Positions 48,813 to 57,696 of a stretch of 64,000 nucleotides of DNA are shown here, in pieces. The translations under genes were made by a program, and so were the position numbers. Positions within the stretch are counted from its first letter, which is position 1, and every line of letters starts with the position of its first letter. The notes beneath the pieces are model-generated. The model was given only the letters and a program-made list of their open reading frames with translations. It had not been told where the DNA came from and did no database searches. The stretch is from Streptomyces sp. APSN-46.1 (GTDB lineage Bacteria > Actinomycetota > Actinomycetes > Streptomycetales > Streptomycetaceae). The stretch is taken from positions 1,054,001 through 1,118,000 of the forward strand of contig NZ_JALGRF010000001.1 of the NCBI RefSeq assembly GCF_022815725.1, given 5' to 3'.

Positions 48813-49898
48813 TCAGGCCGCGGAGCGGCGGCGGTCGCGGCGGATTCGGAGACCGGCGAAGAGACTTCCGGCCACGAGCACCAGCGCGCCCGCGACGCTC
48901 AGGAGCCAGACCGGGACGCCGTCCCCGACCGTGAGCAGTTCATCGCGGTAGACGGCCCGGCGGTACGGGGTGTCGGCGGGGGCCGCGCGCAGCTCGTGGT
49001 CGCCGTCGATGCGGCCCGGCTCGGGGAACCGCTGGTCGATGGCGGTCAGGAACGCCGATTTGCCGCCGGTGAGTTCGGCCAGCCCGCCCTGCGGGGCGAC
49101 GGTCCCGGCGAACAGCACCTTGGGCGCGTCGCCGCCGATCGGGGAACTGGGCTCCATGCGGTGGTCGGCCAGCACGAACAGACCGAGGGACTGGGGGGAC
49201 TTGGCCATGCGGGACAGCCGCATCGGGTAGACCAGCCGGTCGCTGTCGAAGCGGATCCTCAGCGGGTCGAGGTCGCCGCGCAGCGGCTTGCCCTGCTGCC
49301 GGGGGGCGAGGCGTACGGCCACGTACTCCCACTTCTGGTCCACGTACGGCCGCAGTTCGGTGGCGAGGCGGTCCGGCAGCTTGAAGCCGTTGTCTTCCAG
49401 CCAGTCGCGCAGGGCGTCGGGGTCGGTGGCGGTGAGCCGCGCCACGTCGAAGTCGCCGAGCTGCTCGCGGCCGACGACGCCGACGGCCGGATCCCCGGCG
49501 CCGGGCAGGGCCGCGCCTGCCCCGTCCCGGTCACCTGAGGAGAAGGGCCAGTCCCTGCCGCGCGGCCAGAAGTAGGTACGGGTCTTCCGCTCGGGCCGGA
49601 TCAGCCGGGAGAGCTGGTCGAACAGCTCGGCGTTGCCCAGCTCGACGGTGGCCCGGCTCGGCACGGGCATGATCCAGGCCGCCCGCTTCGCGTCACCGGC
49701 GACGGTGAAGCGCATGACGATCTGTTCCGTCCGGCCGTCCCACCGCACGACGGAGGTCTCGCGGTCGACCCCGATCCGGGACATCGCGTCGGGGACCATG
49801 GCCCCGCAACCACACGCGTACGCCGCGCTGATCAGGGATCCCAGCTGCGTCGCGAGCAGGGCGAACAGCAGGGCCAGTATTCTTCGTTTCATCCACAC
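48813..49898 (-). CDS. DUF2330 family membrane-anchored protein
   Basis: A 361-residue protein with an N-terminal signal peptide (MKRRILALLFALLATQLGSL, mature start near AYACGC) and a C-terminal membrane anchor (VWLLSVAGALVLVAGSLFAG) followed by an Arg-rich cytoplasmic tail. The extracellular part follows DUF2330: CGCGAMVPDA, EQIVMRFTVAGDAKRAAWIM, PVPSRATVELGNAELFDQL, NGFKLPDRL, YPMRLSRMAKSPQSLGLFVL. Function unknown. GTG 49898 or ATG 49892 (six bases later) is the start. It lies downstream of the ABC importer operon on the same strand, after a 54-bp gap. Confidence 0.82.
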   Translation of the reverse strand: MWMKRRILALLFALLATQLGSLISAAYACGCGAMVPDAMSRIGVDRETSVVRWDGRTEQIVMRFTVAGDAKRAAWIMPVPSRATVELGNAELFDQLSRLIRPERKTRTYFWPRGRDWPFSSGDRDGAGAALPGAGDPAVGVVGREQLGDFDVARLTATDPDALRDWLEDNGFKLPDRLATELRPYVDQKWEYVAVRLAPRQQGKPLRGDLDPLRIRFDSDRLVYPMRLSRMAKSPQSLGLFVLADHRMEPSSPIGGDAPKVLFAGTVAPQGGLAELTGGKSAFLTAIDQRFPEPGRIDGDHELRAAPADTPYRRAVYRDELLTVGDGVPVWLLSVAGALVLVAGSLFAGLRIRRDRRRSAA

Positions 49899-49952
49899 GG
49901 GTTCTCAGACGACCGCCCCCACGATCCGGTTCCGGCCGACCCGCCGGGCCGC

Positions 49953-50639
49953 TCAGTCGGCCACTGCGCCCAGTCCGCGCAGATCCGCCGCGGACACGTC
50001 CTCCAGGGAATCCGCGAACGCGCGACGCGGCGAGCGCGGCACCGGCAGCAGGGACGGCACCACGAGGACTCGACACCCGGCCGCCTCCGCCGAGGCCGCG
50101 CCGTCCGGCGAGTCCTCCACCGCCACGCACGCCCGCGGTACGAGGCCCAGCCGTTCGGCGGCCGCCCGGTACGGGTCCGGGTGCGGCTTGGTCCGCGGGG
50201 TGTCGTCGGCCGACAGGGTGAACGCGAAGGGCACCTGGGCCAGCGAGCCGCCGACCACCGAGTCCACGACCACCCGCGGCGAGGCGCTCACCAGGGCGAA
50301 CGGCACGCCCTGCGCCTCCAGTTCGGCCAGCAGCCGACGGGCGCCGGGCCGCATCGGCGCCCCGGCCTCCACCCGGCGGAAGAAGCCCGCGGTGAGTTCC
50401 GCCGCCACCACCACCCCCGCCGCCCCCGCCGCCACCGCTTCGGCGTCGCCCGCGCGGGACACCCGTACCAGGTGGGCGGCGGTGTCCTCGACCGCCCGGC
50501 CCACCACCTCGGGCGCGTCCGCGTCGGTCAGGGCATGGCCGAGCCCGGCCGCGACCTCCTCGGTGGTCCGCCACCACAGCACCTCGGTGTCGACGAGGGT
50601 GCCGTCCATGTCGAACAGGACCGCTCCGAGCCCGCTCAC
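49953..50639 (-). CDS. HAD-superfamily phosphatase (beta-phosphoglucomutase-like)
   Basis: A 228-residue HAD hydrolase. Motif I is FDMDGTLVDTE (nucleophile and acid Asp); a helical cap follows (~20-95); motif II is FALVSASPR; motif III Lys is in TPRTKPHPDPY; motif IV is CVAVEDSPDGAASAEAAG. This matches subfamily IA phosphatases of sugar phosphates or phosphoglycolate; it is not PhnX, whose characteristic lysine motif is absent. The gene is the last of the importer operon, coupled by a GTGA overlap to the ATPase, suggesting that the imported substrate is phosphorylated or becomes so. Confidence 0.88.
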   Translation of the reverse strand: MSGLGAVLFDMDGTLVDTEVLWWRTTEEVAAGLGHALTDADAPEVVGRAVEDTAAHLVRVSRAGDAEAVAAGAAGVVVAAELTAGFFRRVEAGAPMRPGARRLLAELEAQGVPFALVSASPRVVVDSVVGGSLAQVPFAFTLSADDTPRTKPHPDPYRAAAERLGLVPRACVAVEDSPDGAASAEAAGCRVLVVPSLLPVPRSPRRAFADSLEDVSAADLRGLGAVAD

Positions 50640-51730
50640 TCGGCCCTCGCCACGACGAGTACGGGCCGCTCGGCCAGGCCCACGGTCGCCCGCGCGCCCG
50701 GAACCAGCTCCCCCGCGTCCCGCGACGCCAGGTCCGCCTTGACCGCCGTACCGCCGGGCAGGTCCAGGTGGAGCCGGGTCACCGAACCGAAGAAGGAGGC
50801 GGAGACCACGGTAGCCGTGCCCTCCGGGTCGGCGGTCGCGGTGACGTTCTCGGGACGTACGAGGACCTCCACGGCGCGCGTCGCCGGCACCGGGCCGTCC
50901 ACCGGGAGCCGCGTGCCCGCGACCTCCACCAGCCCGGAGTCGGCGAGCCGTCCGGGCAGCCGGTTCATGGTGCCGACGAACTCGGCGACGAACGGCGTGG
51001 CGGGACGCTCGTACAGCTCGGCCGGGGCCGCGCACTGCTCCAGCTTGCCGGCGTGGAGCACGGCGACCCGGTCGGCCATGGACAGGGCCTCCTCCTGGTC
51101 GTGCGTGACGAACACGGTGGTGATGCCGAGGGAGAGCTGGAGCCGGCGGATCTCGTCGCGCAGGTTCGCCCGTACCTTGGCGTCCAGCGCCGACAGCGGC
51201 TCGTCGAGCAGCAGGACGCGCGGCCGCAGGGCCAGGGCGCGGGCCAGCGCGACGCGCTGCTGCTGGCCGCCGGACATCTGGTGTGGGTAGCGGTCGCCGT
51301 GGTCGGGGAGGCCCACCAGGTCGAGGAGTTCCGCGGCCCGCTCGCGGCGCTCGGCCGCCGCGACCTTGCGTACGCGCAGGCCGAAGGCCACGTTGTCGCG
51401 GGCGCTGAGGTTCGGGAAGAGACTGTACGACTGGAACACCATCCCGGCGTCCCGGCGGTTGGCCGGGACGCGGGTGATGTCCGCGCCGTCCAGCAGGACT
51501 TCACCCGAGTCGGGCTGCTCGAAGCCGGCGACCACGCGCAGGGCGGTGGTCTTGCCGCAGCCGGACGGGCCGAGGAGGGCGACGAGTTCGCCGGGCTCGA
51601 TGGTCAGGTCGAGGCCGTCGAGGGCCACGGTGGAGCCGAACGCCCGGCGCAGTCCGCGGAATTCGACGCGCGCGCCCGCCGGGGTGCTGGCATCCGCCGG
51701 CTTCCGCGCCGCGGGAAGGGTGGTGGACAT
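50636..51730 (-). CDS. ABC importer ATP-binding protein (Fe3+/spermidine/2-AEP class)
   Basis: A 364-residue ATPase. Walker A is GPSGCGKTT, the Q loop VFQSYSLFPNLSARDN, signature MSGGQQQRVALARAL, Walker B RVLLLDEPLSALDAK, H loop VFVTHDQEEAL. A C-terminal TOBE regulatory domain (~285-364) has VEVLVRPENVT. This architecture is typical of PotA/FbpC/PhnT-like importers. The ATG follows AAGGAG. It stands 5 bp after the permease stop and is coupled to the HAD gene. Confidence 0.92.
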   Translation of the reverse strand: MSTTLPAARKPADASTPAGARVEFRGLRRAFGSTVALDGLDLTIEPGELVALLGPSGCGKTTALRVVAGFEQPDSGEVLLDGADITRVPANRRDAGMVFQSYSLFPNLSARDNVAFGLRVRKVAAAERRERAAELLDLVGLPDHGDRYPHQMSGGQQQRVALARALALRPRVLLLDEPLSALDAKVRANLRDEIRRLQLSLGITTVFVTHDQEEALSMADRVAVLHAGKLEQCAAPAELYERPATPFVAEFVGTMNRLPGRLADSGLVEVAGTRLPVDGPVPATRAVEVLVRPENVTATADPEGTATVVSASFFGSVTRLHLDLPGGTAVKADLASRDAGELVPGARATVGLAERPVLVVARAE

Positions 51731-51735
51731 GAGGT

Positions 51736-52686
51736 TCAGGACTCCTTGTGGGAGGTGGCGGGGGCCGGGGCGGCGCCGCCCGTCGCGGCCGCGGTGGGGT
51801 GGGTTCCGGCCCGCGACAGGACGAGCAGTAGCAGCCAGGTGATCAGCAGGCTGAGGATGGAGACGGCGACCGACATCCGGGCCTGGGCTCCGGAGATCGA
51901 GACGATCCACACCGCGAAGGGCTGGAAGCCGAGGAGGGAGGCGATGGTGAACTCGCCCAGTACGAGGGCCAGCGTGAGGAAGGCGGCTCCGGCGAGCGAG
52001 GCCCGTAGGTTCGGCAGCAGCACGCGCAGGATGACGTGGGGCCAGCTCGCGCCGCAGCTGCGGGCGGCCTCGACGAGGGTCGGGACATCGACGGCGCGCA
52101 GGCCCGCGTCGAGGGAGCGGTAGACGAAGGGCAGCGCCAGCACCGTGTAGGCGAGGACCAGGACGACGGGGAAGTCCTCGTTCTGGACGGCCAGGAAGGT
52201 CTGGTACAGCGGGGTCCGCGAGAGGTGTTCCGGTCCCCAGCGCAGCACGGTGGTGATGCCGGTGACCAGGGCGATCGGCGGTACCACCAGCGGCAGCATG
52301 CACATCACCTCGACGACGGGCCGCAGCCGCGGCGATCCGATCCGTACGGCGATCAGCGCCGGGACCGCGAGCAGCAGCGACAGCGCGATGGTCGCGGCGG
52401 CCAGGCCGAGGGAGAGCAGCAGGCTCTCGGTGAAGCCGTCGGCGGCGAGCAGTTCGGTGTACGCGTCGAAGGTGATCCCCTGACCGGGCACGTGCACGGT
52501 GAAGACGAAGGACGCGATGAGCGGGACGAGGAAGTACCCGCCCGCCAGCGCGAGTACGGCTCCGCGCCAGACGCGGGCCCGGGGGCGCGGCCGCCGGGCG
52601 GTTCCGCGCGGCGCGGGCTGCGCGGGCGCCGGTGGTGATCCGGCGGGTGCCCGCTCGTCCGGGGCGGTCGGGGTCATCGCAGCCAT
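51736..52686 (-). CDS. ABC importer permease (second)
   Basis: A 316-residue permease with about six membrane segments after a Pro/Arg-rich cytoplasmic N-terminus. The EAA loop is VPTLVEAARSCGASWPHVILRVLLP, given here as VEAARSCGAS and VILRVLLPNL. Further features: TFDAYTELLAADGFTESLLL and MLPLVVPPIALVTGITTVL. It is related to PotC/FbpB-like components. The start ATG at 52686 overlaps the end of the preceding permease gene by 13 bp. The C-terminus ends in a Thr/Ala-rich tail. Confidence 0.9.
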   Translation of the reverse strand: MAAMTPTAPDERAPAGSPPAPAQPAPRGTARRPRPRARVWRGAVLALAGGYFLVPLIASFVFTVHVPGQGITFDAYTELLAADGFTESLLLSLGLAAATIALSLLLAVPALIAVRIGSPRLRPVVEVMCMLPLVVPPIALVTGITTVLRWGPEHLSRTPLYQTFLAVQNEDFPVVLVLAYTVLALPFVYRSLDAGLRAVDVPTLVEAARSCGASWPHVILRVLLPNLRASLAGAAFLTLALVLGEFTIASLLGFQPFAVWIVSISGAQARMSVAVSILSLLITWLLLLVLSRAGTHPTAAATGGAAPAPATSHKES

Positions 52687-53573
52687 CGGGCGCTCCGTCG
52701 CTGGAGGGGCAGGTAGACGGCCATGACCAGGCCGGCGATCAGGATCATGTCGAGGCCGAGGGCCAGCGCCACGTTCTCCTGGCCGGTCAGTACGTTGCCG
52801 GACAGCGCGTCCGCGATCTTGAGGGTGACCAGCGGGACGGAACCGCCGACCAGGGCGGCGGCCGTGGCGTGCGCGGCGAAGGCGGTGCCGAAGAGCAGCA
52901 CGAACCCGCCGAGCAGCGAGGGTGCCAGGACCGGCAGGCCGACGTGGCGCCAGAACTGCCAGGTGGTGGCCCCGTTGTTCTGGGCGGCCTCGCGCCACTG
53001 GGGGCGCAGTCCGTCCAGGGCCGGGACGATCACCAGCACCATCAGCGGGATCAGGAAGTAGAGGTACACCACGGTGAGGCCGGTGAAGGAGTACAGGCTC
53101 CAGCCGAGGCCGCCGAGGTCGGCGAGCTGGGTGACGACTCCGGAGATGCCCACGGTGGCGATGAACGCGAACGCGAGCGGGACTCCGCCGAAGTTGGCGA
53201 GGACGCCCGAGGCGGTCAGCGCCGCGCCGCGCAGGGCGGTGGAGCGGGAGGTGACCACGGCCTGGGCGATCAGGACTCCGAGCAGTCCGCCGACGAGTGC
53301 GGTGAGGGCGGAGAGATGGACGCTGCCGATGAGCGAGCCGAGGTAGGGGCCCTGGAGCGAGCGCGCGAGGTGCTCGCCGGTCGGCCGGGTGGCGCCGGTG
53401 GCGGGGTCGGTACGGGTGACCGCGCCGAAGGCGATGGCGCCGAGCGGGATGCCGAAGCAGAGCCCGGTGAAGGCGAGGAGGGGGAGGGCGGCGAGCCAGG
53501 TGCGCGGGCCGCGCCGCCGGCGGCGGTTGCCGCCGGCGGTCCCCTTCGGGTGGGGGGTGGTGGTGGCGGACAT
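52674..53573 (-). CDS. ABC importer permease (first)
   Basis: A 299-residue permease with about six segments: WLAALPLLAFTGLCFGIPLG, LSALTALVGGLLGVLIAQAV, VVYLYFLIPLMVLVIVPAL, and the EAA loop REAAQNNGATTWQFWRHVGL. A basic N-terminus (GNRRRRRGPR) stays in the cytosol. The ATG at 53573 shares one base with the stop of the binding-protein gene (TGATG), so translation is coupled. Confidence 0.9.
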   Translation of the reverse strand: MSATTTPHPKGTAGGNRRRRRGPRTWLAALPLLAFTGLCFGIPLGAIAFGAVTRTDPATGATRPTGEHLARSLQGPYLGSLIGSVHLSALTALVGGLLGVLIAQAVVTSRSTALRGAALTASGVLANFGGVPLAFAFIATVGISGVVTQLADLGGLGWSLYSFTGLTVVYLYFLIPLMVLVIVPALDGLRPQWREAAQNNGATTWQFWRHVGLPVLAPSLLGGFVLLFGTAFAAHATAAALVGGSVPLVTLKIADALSGNVLTGQENVALALGLDMILIAGLVMAVYLPLQRRSARWLR

Positions 53574-54742
53574 CAGCTGACGGCCTTGTCCCACTTCTCG
53601 GCGAGGGTGGCCTTGGCCTTGTCCAGCTGCTCGGAGGCCGGGAAGGACGGGGTGCCCTCGACCTTGGGCAGCTTGGCGACGGCGTCATTGTCGGCGGTGC
53701 CGTCCTGGGTCATGCCGGGGAGCAGGACCGGGCGGGCGTAGCCCTTGAGCCAGAGGTTCTGGCCCTCGGCGCTGTAGAGGAACTCCATCCACAGGCGGGC
53801 GGCCGCCGGGTTCGGGGCCTCCTTGTTGATGGCCTGCGAGTAGTACTGGGCGTAGACGCCGTCGCTGGGGACGGCGACCTTCCAGTCGACGCCCTTGCCC
53901 TTGAACTGGTCGGCGTAGCCGGCGTTGAGGTAGTCCCAGTCGATGGAGATGGGCGTCTCGCCCTTCTCGACGGTGGCCGGGGTGGACTCGACCGGGATGA
54001 AGTTCCCGCTCTTCTTCAGCTGCCCGAAGTAGTCGATGCCCGGCTGGATGTCGGCGAAGGAGCCCTTGTTGGCGAGGGAGGCCGCGTAGACGCCGCCGAA
54101 GGCCGAACCCGACTTGGTGGGGTTGCCGTTGAGGGCGACCTTGCCCTTGTACTCGGGCTTGAGCAGGTCGGCGAAGGTCTGCGGGCAGGTCTTGACGCGG
54201 GCGGCGTCGCAGCCGATGGAGACGTAGCCGCCGTAGTCGTTGTACCAGCGGCCGTCGGCGTCCTTCTGGGCGTCGGGGATCTTGTCCCAGGCGGTGACCT
54301 TGTACGGGGCGAACAGGTTCTCGGCGGCGCCGCTTCGCGCGAAGGCGATGCCGAGGTCCATCACGTCGGGGGCGCGCTTCTGGCCCTTGCGGGACTTCAC
54401 GGCCGCGATCTCGTCGGCGCTGGAGGCGTCGGGGTTCTCGCTGTTGATCTTGATCTTGGGGTACTTGGCCTGGAAGGCCTTGACGATCTCGCCGTAGTTC
54501 GCCCAGTCCGGCGGCAGGGCGATCACATTGAGCCGGCCCTCCTTCTCGGCGGCCGCGACCAGGGCCTCCATGCCGCCCAGGTCGGCCACCGAGGTGGCGG
54601 CGCCCGGCTGGGTCTTGCCCTTGGCGTCGCCGGCGGAGCCGGCGGTCTTCTGATCGGGTGCGGCACCACACGCGCTGAGCGTGGTGAGGACGGCGGCGCT
54701 GAGCAGTACGGCCGCACCGCGACGGGCGGAGGAACTGAGCAC
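53573..54742 (-). CDS. ABC importer extracellular substrate-binding lipoprotein
   Basis: A 389-residue type-2 periplasmic-binding-type lipoprotein: signal with lipobox LSACG, short Gly/Lys tether, then the binding domain (LVAAAEKEGRLNVIALPPDW, VKAFQAKYPKIKIN, DVMDLGIAFA, WYNDYGGYVSIG, PISIDWDYLNAGYADQ, WMEFLYSAEGQNLWLKGYAR). It belongs to the Fe/spermidine/2-aminoethylphosphonate group. With the HAD phosphatase in the operon and a GntR/UTRA regulator opposite, a phosphonate, phosphate ester or polyol phosphate is a reasonable guess; iron is less likely because no Tyr-Tyr iron motif is evident. It is first in its operon, divergent from the regulator. Confidence 0.9.
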   Translation of the reverse strand: MLSSSARRGAAVLLSAAVLTTLSACGAAPDQKTAGSAGDAKGKTQPGAATSVADLGGMEALVAAAEKEGRLNVIALPPDWANYGEIVKAFQAKYPKIKINSENPDASSADEIAAVKSRKGQKRAPDVMDLGIAFARSGAAENLFAPYKVTAWDKIPDAQKDADGRWYNDYGGYVSIGCDAARVKTCPQTFADLLKPEYKGKVALNGNPTKSGSAFGGVYAASLANKGSFADIQPGIDYFGQLKKSGNFIPVESTPATVEKGETPISIDWDYLNAGYADQFKGKGVDWKVAVPSDGVYAQYYSQAINKEAPNPAAARLWMEFLYSAEGQNLWLKGYARPVLLPGMTQDGTADNDAVAKLPKVEGTPSFPASEQLDKAKATLAEKWDKAVS

Positions 54743-54785
54743 GGTCTCTCCCGGAGACGAGGCAAAGGGGGTAACGCAACTTGTT

Positions 54786-54803
54786 AACTTGTCTGAACAA
54801 GTT
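54786..54803. promoter_or_regulatory. GntR/UTRA candidate operator
   Basis: AACTTGT-CTGA-ACAAGTT is a perfect 7-bp inverted repeat with 4-bp spacer, 43 bp upstream of the binding-protein start; an extra half-site AACTTGT lies 8 bp away. It sits between the importer operon and the divergent GntR gene. Confidence 0.75.
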
Positions 54804-55004
54804 GGCTCCAGTTCGCCTGGGCCCGCTGTACGGACGGTGAACGGGAATTGGACCGCGGGGCACGGCTCGACGAAGAGATGCGAATGACCGAAAGAAGTCG
54901 TGACAGCGGTGCCTTAATGATCAAGGCCGGGGTATGTCGGACGGCCTCCGAGCCATGCTGGCTATGGTGACCGGAATACGATGACGATCAAGGGGGCACA
55001 CGCG

Positions 55005-55751
55005 ATGGCCACGGTCCGCTACCTGGAGATCGCCGACGCGCTGCGCGCCGCGATCCTCTCCGGCGCGTACCCGGTGGGCGCCCAACTGCCCTCGGAGAGC
55101 GACCTGGCCGCGCGCTGGTCCGCCTCGCGCGGCACCGTCCGGCAGGCGGTGGCCACCCTCGCCGCCGAGGGCCTGATCGGCTCCCGGCAGGGGGCCCGGC
55201 GGATCGTGCTGCGCCAGGAGCGCCGGCACAGCTTCGGCGAGCTGAACAGCTTCGCCCAGTGGGCCGAGGGCGTCGGGCACGAGGTGCGCAGCCGCTTCCT
55301 GTCCCGGACCCGCCGGCCGGCGACGGCCGAGGAGGCGGAGCGGCTCGCGCTGGCGCCGGGTACCGAGATCCTGGCCGTGCTGCGGCTGCGCCTGCTCGAC
55401 GGGGAACCGACCATGGTGGAGCGGACCGCGTACGCCGACTGGGTCGCTGCGGCGGTCGAGGCGATGCCGCTGGACTGCCGCTCCGTCATGGACGGCCTGG
55501 CCGCGGACTCCGGGATCGTCGCCCACTACGGCGAGCACCTGATCGACGCGCTGCCGGCCGGCACCGAGGACGCCCGGCTGCTGGAGATCCGGCGCGGCAG
55601 CCCGCTGCTGCGCCAGCGACACGTCTCGGCCACCAACACGGGCCGCCCGATCGAGTGGTCCGACGACCGCTACCGCGCCGGAAGTGTCACGTTCAGTGTG
55701 AGCAACTCGGCAGTAGCAACCCCGCTGGAGCGCCACACGGGCGACCGCTAA
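55005..55751 (+). CDS. GntR family regulator with UTRA ligand domain
   Basis: A 248-residue HutC-subfamily regulator. The winged HTH is at ~1-70 (RYLEIADALRAAILSGAYPV, QLPSESDLAARWSASRGTVR, VATLAAEGLI). The UTRA domain (~85-240) has FGELNSFAQWAEGVGHEVRS, LRLLDGEPTMVERTAY, LLEIRRGSPLLRQRHV and RYRAGSVTFSV. ATG 55005 is chosen because AAGGGGG precedes it at 8 nt; ATG 54981 would add eight residues. It presumably controls the divergent importer through the palindrome at 54786. Confidence 0.9.
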   Translation: MATVRYLEIADALRAAILSGAYPVGAQLPSESDLAARWSASRGTVRQAVATLAAEGLIGSRQGARRIVLRQERRHSFGELNSFAQWAEGVGHEVRSRFLSRTRRPATAEEAERLALAPGTEILAVLRLRLLDGEPTMVERTAYADWVAAAVEAMPLDCRSVMDGLAADSGIVAHYGEHLIDALPAGTEDARLLEIRRGSPLLRQRHVSATNTGRPIEWSDDRYRAGSVTFSVSNSAVATPLERHTGDR

Positions 55752-55845
55752 GGGTTGTTCCGGGCGGCATTCAGGGCCTCGTCGGCGGCCCGGATGACGA
55801 TCGCAAAGGTGCTGCACACCGAGTAGCGGAATCCGTCCGCCCGGC
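55752..55845 (-). pseudogene. Possible 3' fragment of a lost minus-strand gene
   Basis: The minus strand reads ADGFRYSVCSTFAIVIRAAD and EALNAARNNP to a TAG stop at 55749-55751, with natural-looking codon use but no start. Only about 30 codons remain, between the regulator and the coiled-coil gene. The family is not recognisable. Confidence 0.35.
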
Positions 55846-55872
55846 CCACCGGGTGGCGGGGCGGCGGGCCCC

Positions 55873-56811
55873 TCAGCCGTCCCCGCCGTCCTGGCCCGCC
55901 TCACCCGACAGTTCGCGGAGCCGGCGCTCCGCGGCCGCGGCCGCCAGGGCGGCGTCCCGCGCCGCCCGGTCGGCCTCGTTGTACCGCTCCTCGGCCGCGG
56001 CCGCGGCGGCGTGCGCGTGGTCCCGGGCGGCATCCGCCGCCGCGGCCTCGGCAGCGGCCCGTCGGCGGGCCTCGTTGGCCAGGCGGCGCTCGTCCTCCCG
56101 GGCGGCGGCCGCCCATGCCGACTGCGCGGCGTCGGCGCGGGCCGCCTCCAGCCGGCCGTCGTACGGCTCCGGCTCCGGCGCCGTCGCGGGCTCGGCCGAA
56201 GGCGGTACGGGCGCCCCCGAAGACCGTACGCGCGCTCCCGAAGGCCCGGCCGACGCCCGCGAAGACCGTACGCGCGCGCGCCGGGGCGGTGCGGAAGGCA
56301 CCGCCCCGGGGTCCACGGCCGGGAACTCCGCCATCAGCGCCGGCGCCTTCGCGAGCCGCCCGGAGGCCCATTCCCCGGCGGCCTCCGGGTCGGCGAGGAC
56401 GGCGTGCAGAATCTGCTCGACCTCCCGCACCACCGTCTCCGACACCGGCGCCCCGGCCTCCTCCGTCAGCCGCAGGGCCTCCCGGGCGAGGGCCCCGATC
56501 ACCACGTGCTGCTGATGCGACAGCTCCCGCAGCTGGTCGCCGTCCAGCGACCGGTGCGCCGCCCGCAAGGCCTCGCCGAGCTGGAGGAACTGCTCGACCT
56601 CCTCGGGTTTCGCCCGTACCAGCGTGTTCGACGCCCAGGCCGCCAGCGTCGGTCGCCGCAGACCCGCGATCCGCTTCGCCGCCGCCGGGTCCCCGGCCGC
56701 CTTCACCCGGGCGGCCGCCTCGCTCCGCGCCGCCGTGAACCTCGCCGGGGGCAGCCCGTACAGGCCGTCGATGACCTCATCCACATCCACATCCGCATCC
56801 ACGCCGCCCAC
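55873..56811 (-). CDS. Hypothetical Ala/Arg-rich coiled-coil protein
   Basis: A 312-residue cytosolic protein. The N-terminal globular part (~10-150) has VIDGLYGLPPARFTAARSEA, LRRPTLAAWASNTLVRAKPE, then REVEQILHAVLADPEAAGEW. A Pro/Ser/Arg linker (~165-215) follows, then a long Ala/Glu/Arg coiled coil to the end (ERRLANEARRRAAAEAAAAD). N-terminal DADVDVDE reflects a short GGATGT repeat. The type is common in Streptomyces but unnamed; no function assigned. Confidence 0.75.
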   Translation of the reverse strand: MGGVDADVDVDEVIDGLYGLPPARFTAARSEAAARVKAAGDPAAAKRIAGLRRPTLAAWASNTLVRAKPEEVEQFLQLGEALRAAHRSLDGDQLRELSHQQHVVIGALAREALRLTEEAGAPVSETVVREVEQILHAVLADPEAAGEWASGRLAKAPALMAEFPAVDPGAVPSAPPRRARVRSSRASAGPSGARVRSSGAPVPPSAEPATAPEPEPYDGRLEAARADAAQSAWAAAAREDERRLANEARRRAAAEAAAADAARDHAHAAAAAAEERYNEADRAARDAALAAAAAERRLRELSGEAGQDGGDG

Positions 56812-56865
56812 TGTCTGCCATCGCCGCCCCGGTACGGGGGACCGCGCTCGGCGACGGGCCGACCG

Positions 56866-57573
56866 CTACTCGGTCGGCTCCACGACGCGGCCGTCGCGCA
56901 GTTCCACGACCCGGTCGGCGAGTTCCATCAGGGCCTGGTCGTGCGTGGCGACCAGTACGGTCACGCCCTCGCTCTCCACCACCGCGCGCAGCAGCCGCAT
57001 GATGGACCGGCCCGTCTCGGAGTCCAGCTGCCCGGTGGGCTCGTCCGCGATGATCAGCGCGGGATCGTTCGCCAGGGCGCGGGCCACCGCGACGCGCTGC
57101 TGCTGCCCGCCGGAGAGCTCGCCGGGGCGCTGCTCCGCGTGCTCGGCCAGGCCGACCAGGGCCAGCAGCGTCCGCACCCGCTCCTCGCGCCGCTTCGCCG
57201 GGACTTTGCGCATCCGCATCGGTACCCCGACGTTCTCGGCGGCCGTCAGCACCGGGATCAGCCCGAACGACTGGAATACGAAGCCAATCCGGTCGCGGCG
57301 CAGGGCGAGCAGTCCCGACTCGTCCAGCCCGGCCAGGTCGGTGCCGTCGAGGGTGATGCTGCCGCTGGTCGGGGAGTCGAGGCCGCCCACCAGGTTGAGC
57401 AGGGTGGTCTTGCCGGAACCGGAACGTCCTTTGAGGGCGGTGAGTTCGCCTCGGCGAATCTCGAACGAGACCCCGCGCAGGGCGTGTACGGCGCGCTCTC
57501 CGGTCCCGAAGCTGCGGTGGAGGCCGTCAGCCACCACCATGGGCGCCACGGTGGTGGCCTGCTGTCGCGTCAT
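56866..57573 (-). CDS. ABC exporter ATP-binding protein (MacB/LolD-like)
   Basis: A 235-residue ATPase: Walker A GRSGSGKTT, Q loop VFQSFGLIPVLTAAEN, signature LSGGQQQRVAVARAL, Walker B ALIIADEPTGQLDSETG, H loop VLVATHDQALM. The LDSETG and QSFGLIPVL forms are typical of the MacB/LolD group that pairs with FtsX-like permeases. Those permeases start divergently 227 bp away. They export or detach lipids, peptides or lipoproteins in other systems; the substrate here is unknown. Confidence 0.92.
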   Translation of the reverse strand: MTRQQATTVAPMVVADGLHRSFGTGERAVHALRGVSFEIRRGELTALKGRSGSGKTTLLNLVGGLDSPTSGSITLDGTDLAGLDESGLLALRRDRIGFVFQSFGLIPVLTAAENVGVPMRMRKVPAKRREERVRTLLALVGLAEHAEQRPGELSGGQQQRVAVARALANDPALIIADEPTGQLDSETGRSIMRLLRAVVESEGVTVLVATHDQALMELADRVVELRDGRVVEPTE

Positions 57574-57626
57574 GGTGGGGCTCCCCCTCGACTCGGCCGG
57601 CCAACTCGGCTCGGCACACTGCCATT

Positions 57627-57696
57627 TCGAATGCGCTCATCCGTATGCGCTCATCCGTATGCGCTCATCCGTATGTGCTCATCCGTATGTGCTCAT
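57627..57696. repeat. Five 14-bp tandem repeats between divergent ABC genes
   Basis: CCGTATGCGCTCAT repeated five times head to tail (copy 1 begins TCGA; the last two copies have TGTG for TGCG). It occupies the promoter region shared by the ATPase and the first FtsX permease. Confidence 0.9.

Noticed and set aside
49953..54742. Assignment of the importer operon as a 2-aminoethylphosphonate (phn) system
   Set aside because: The HAD enzyme lacks PhnX features and no transaminase is present; kept only as one possible substrate class.
57627..57696. CRISPR array
   Set aside because: Units are only 14 bp and directly contiguous without spacers; no cas genes.
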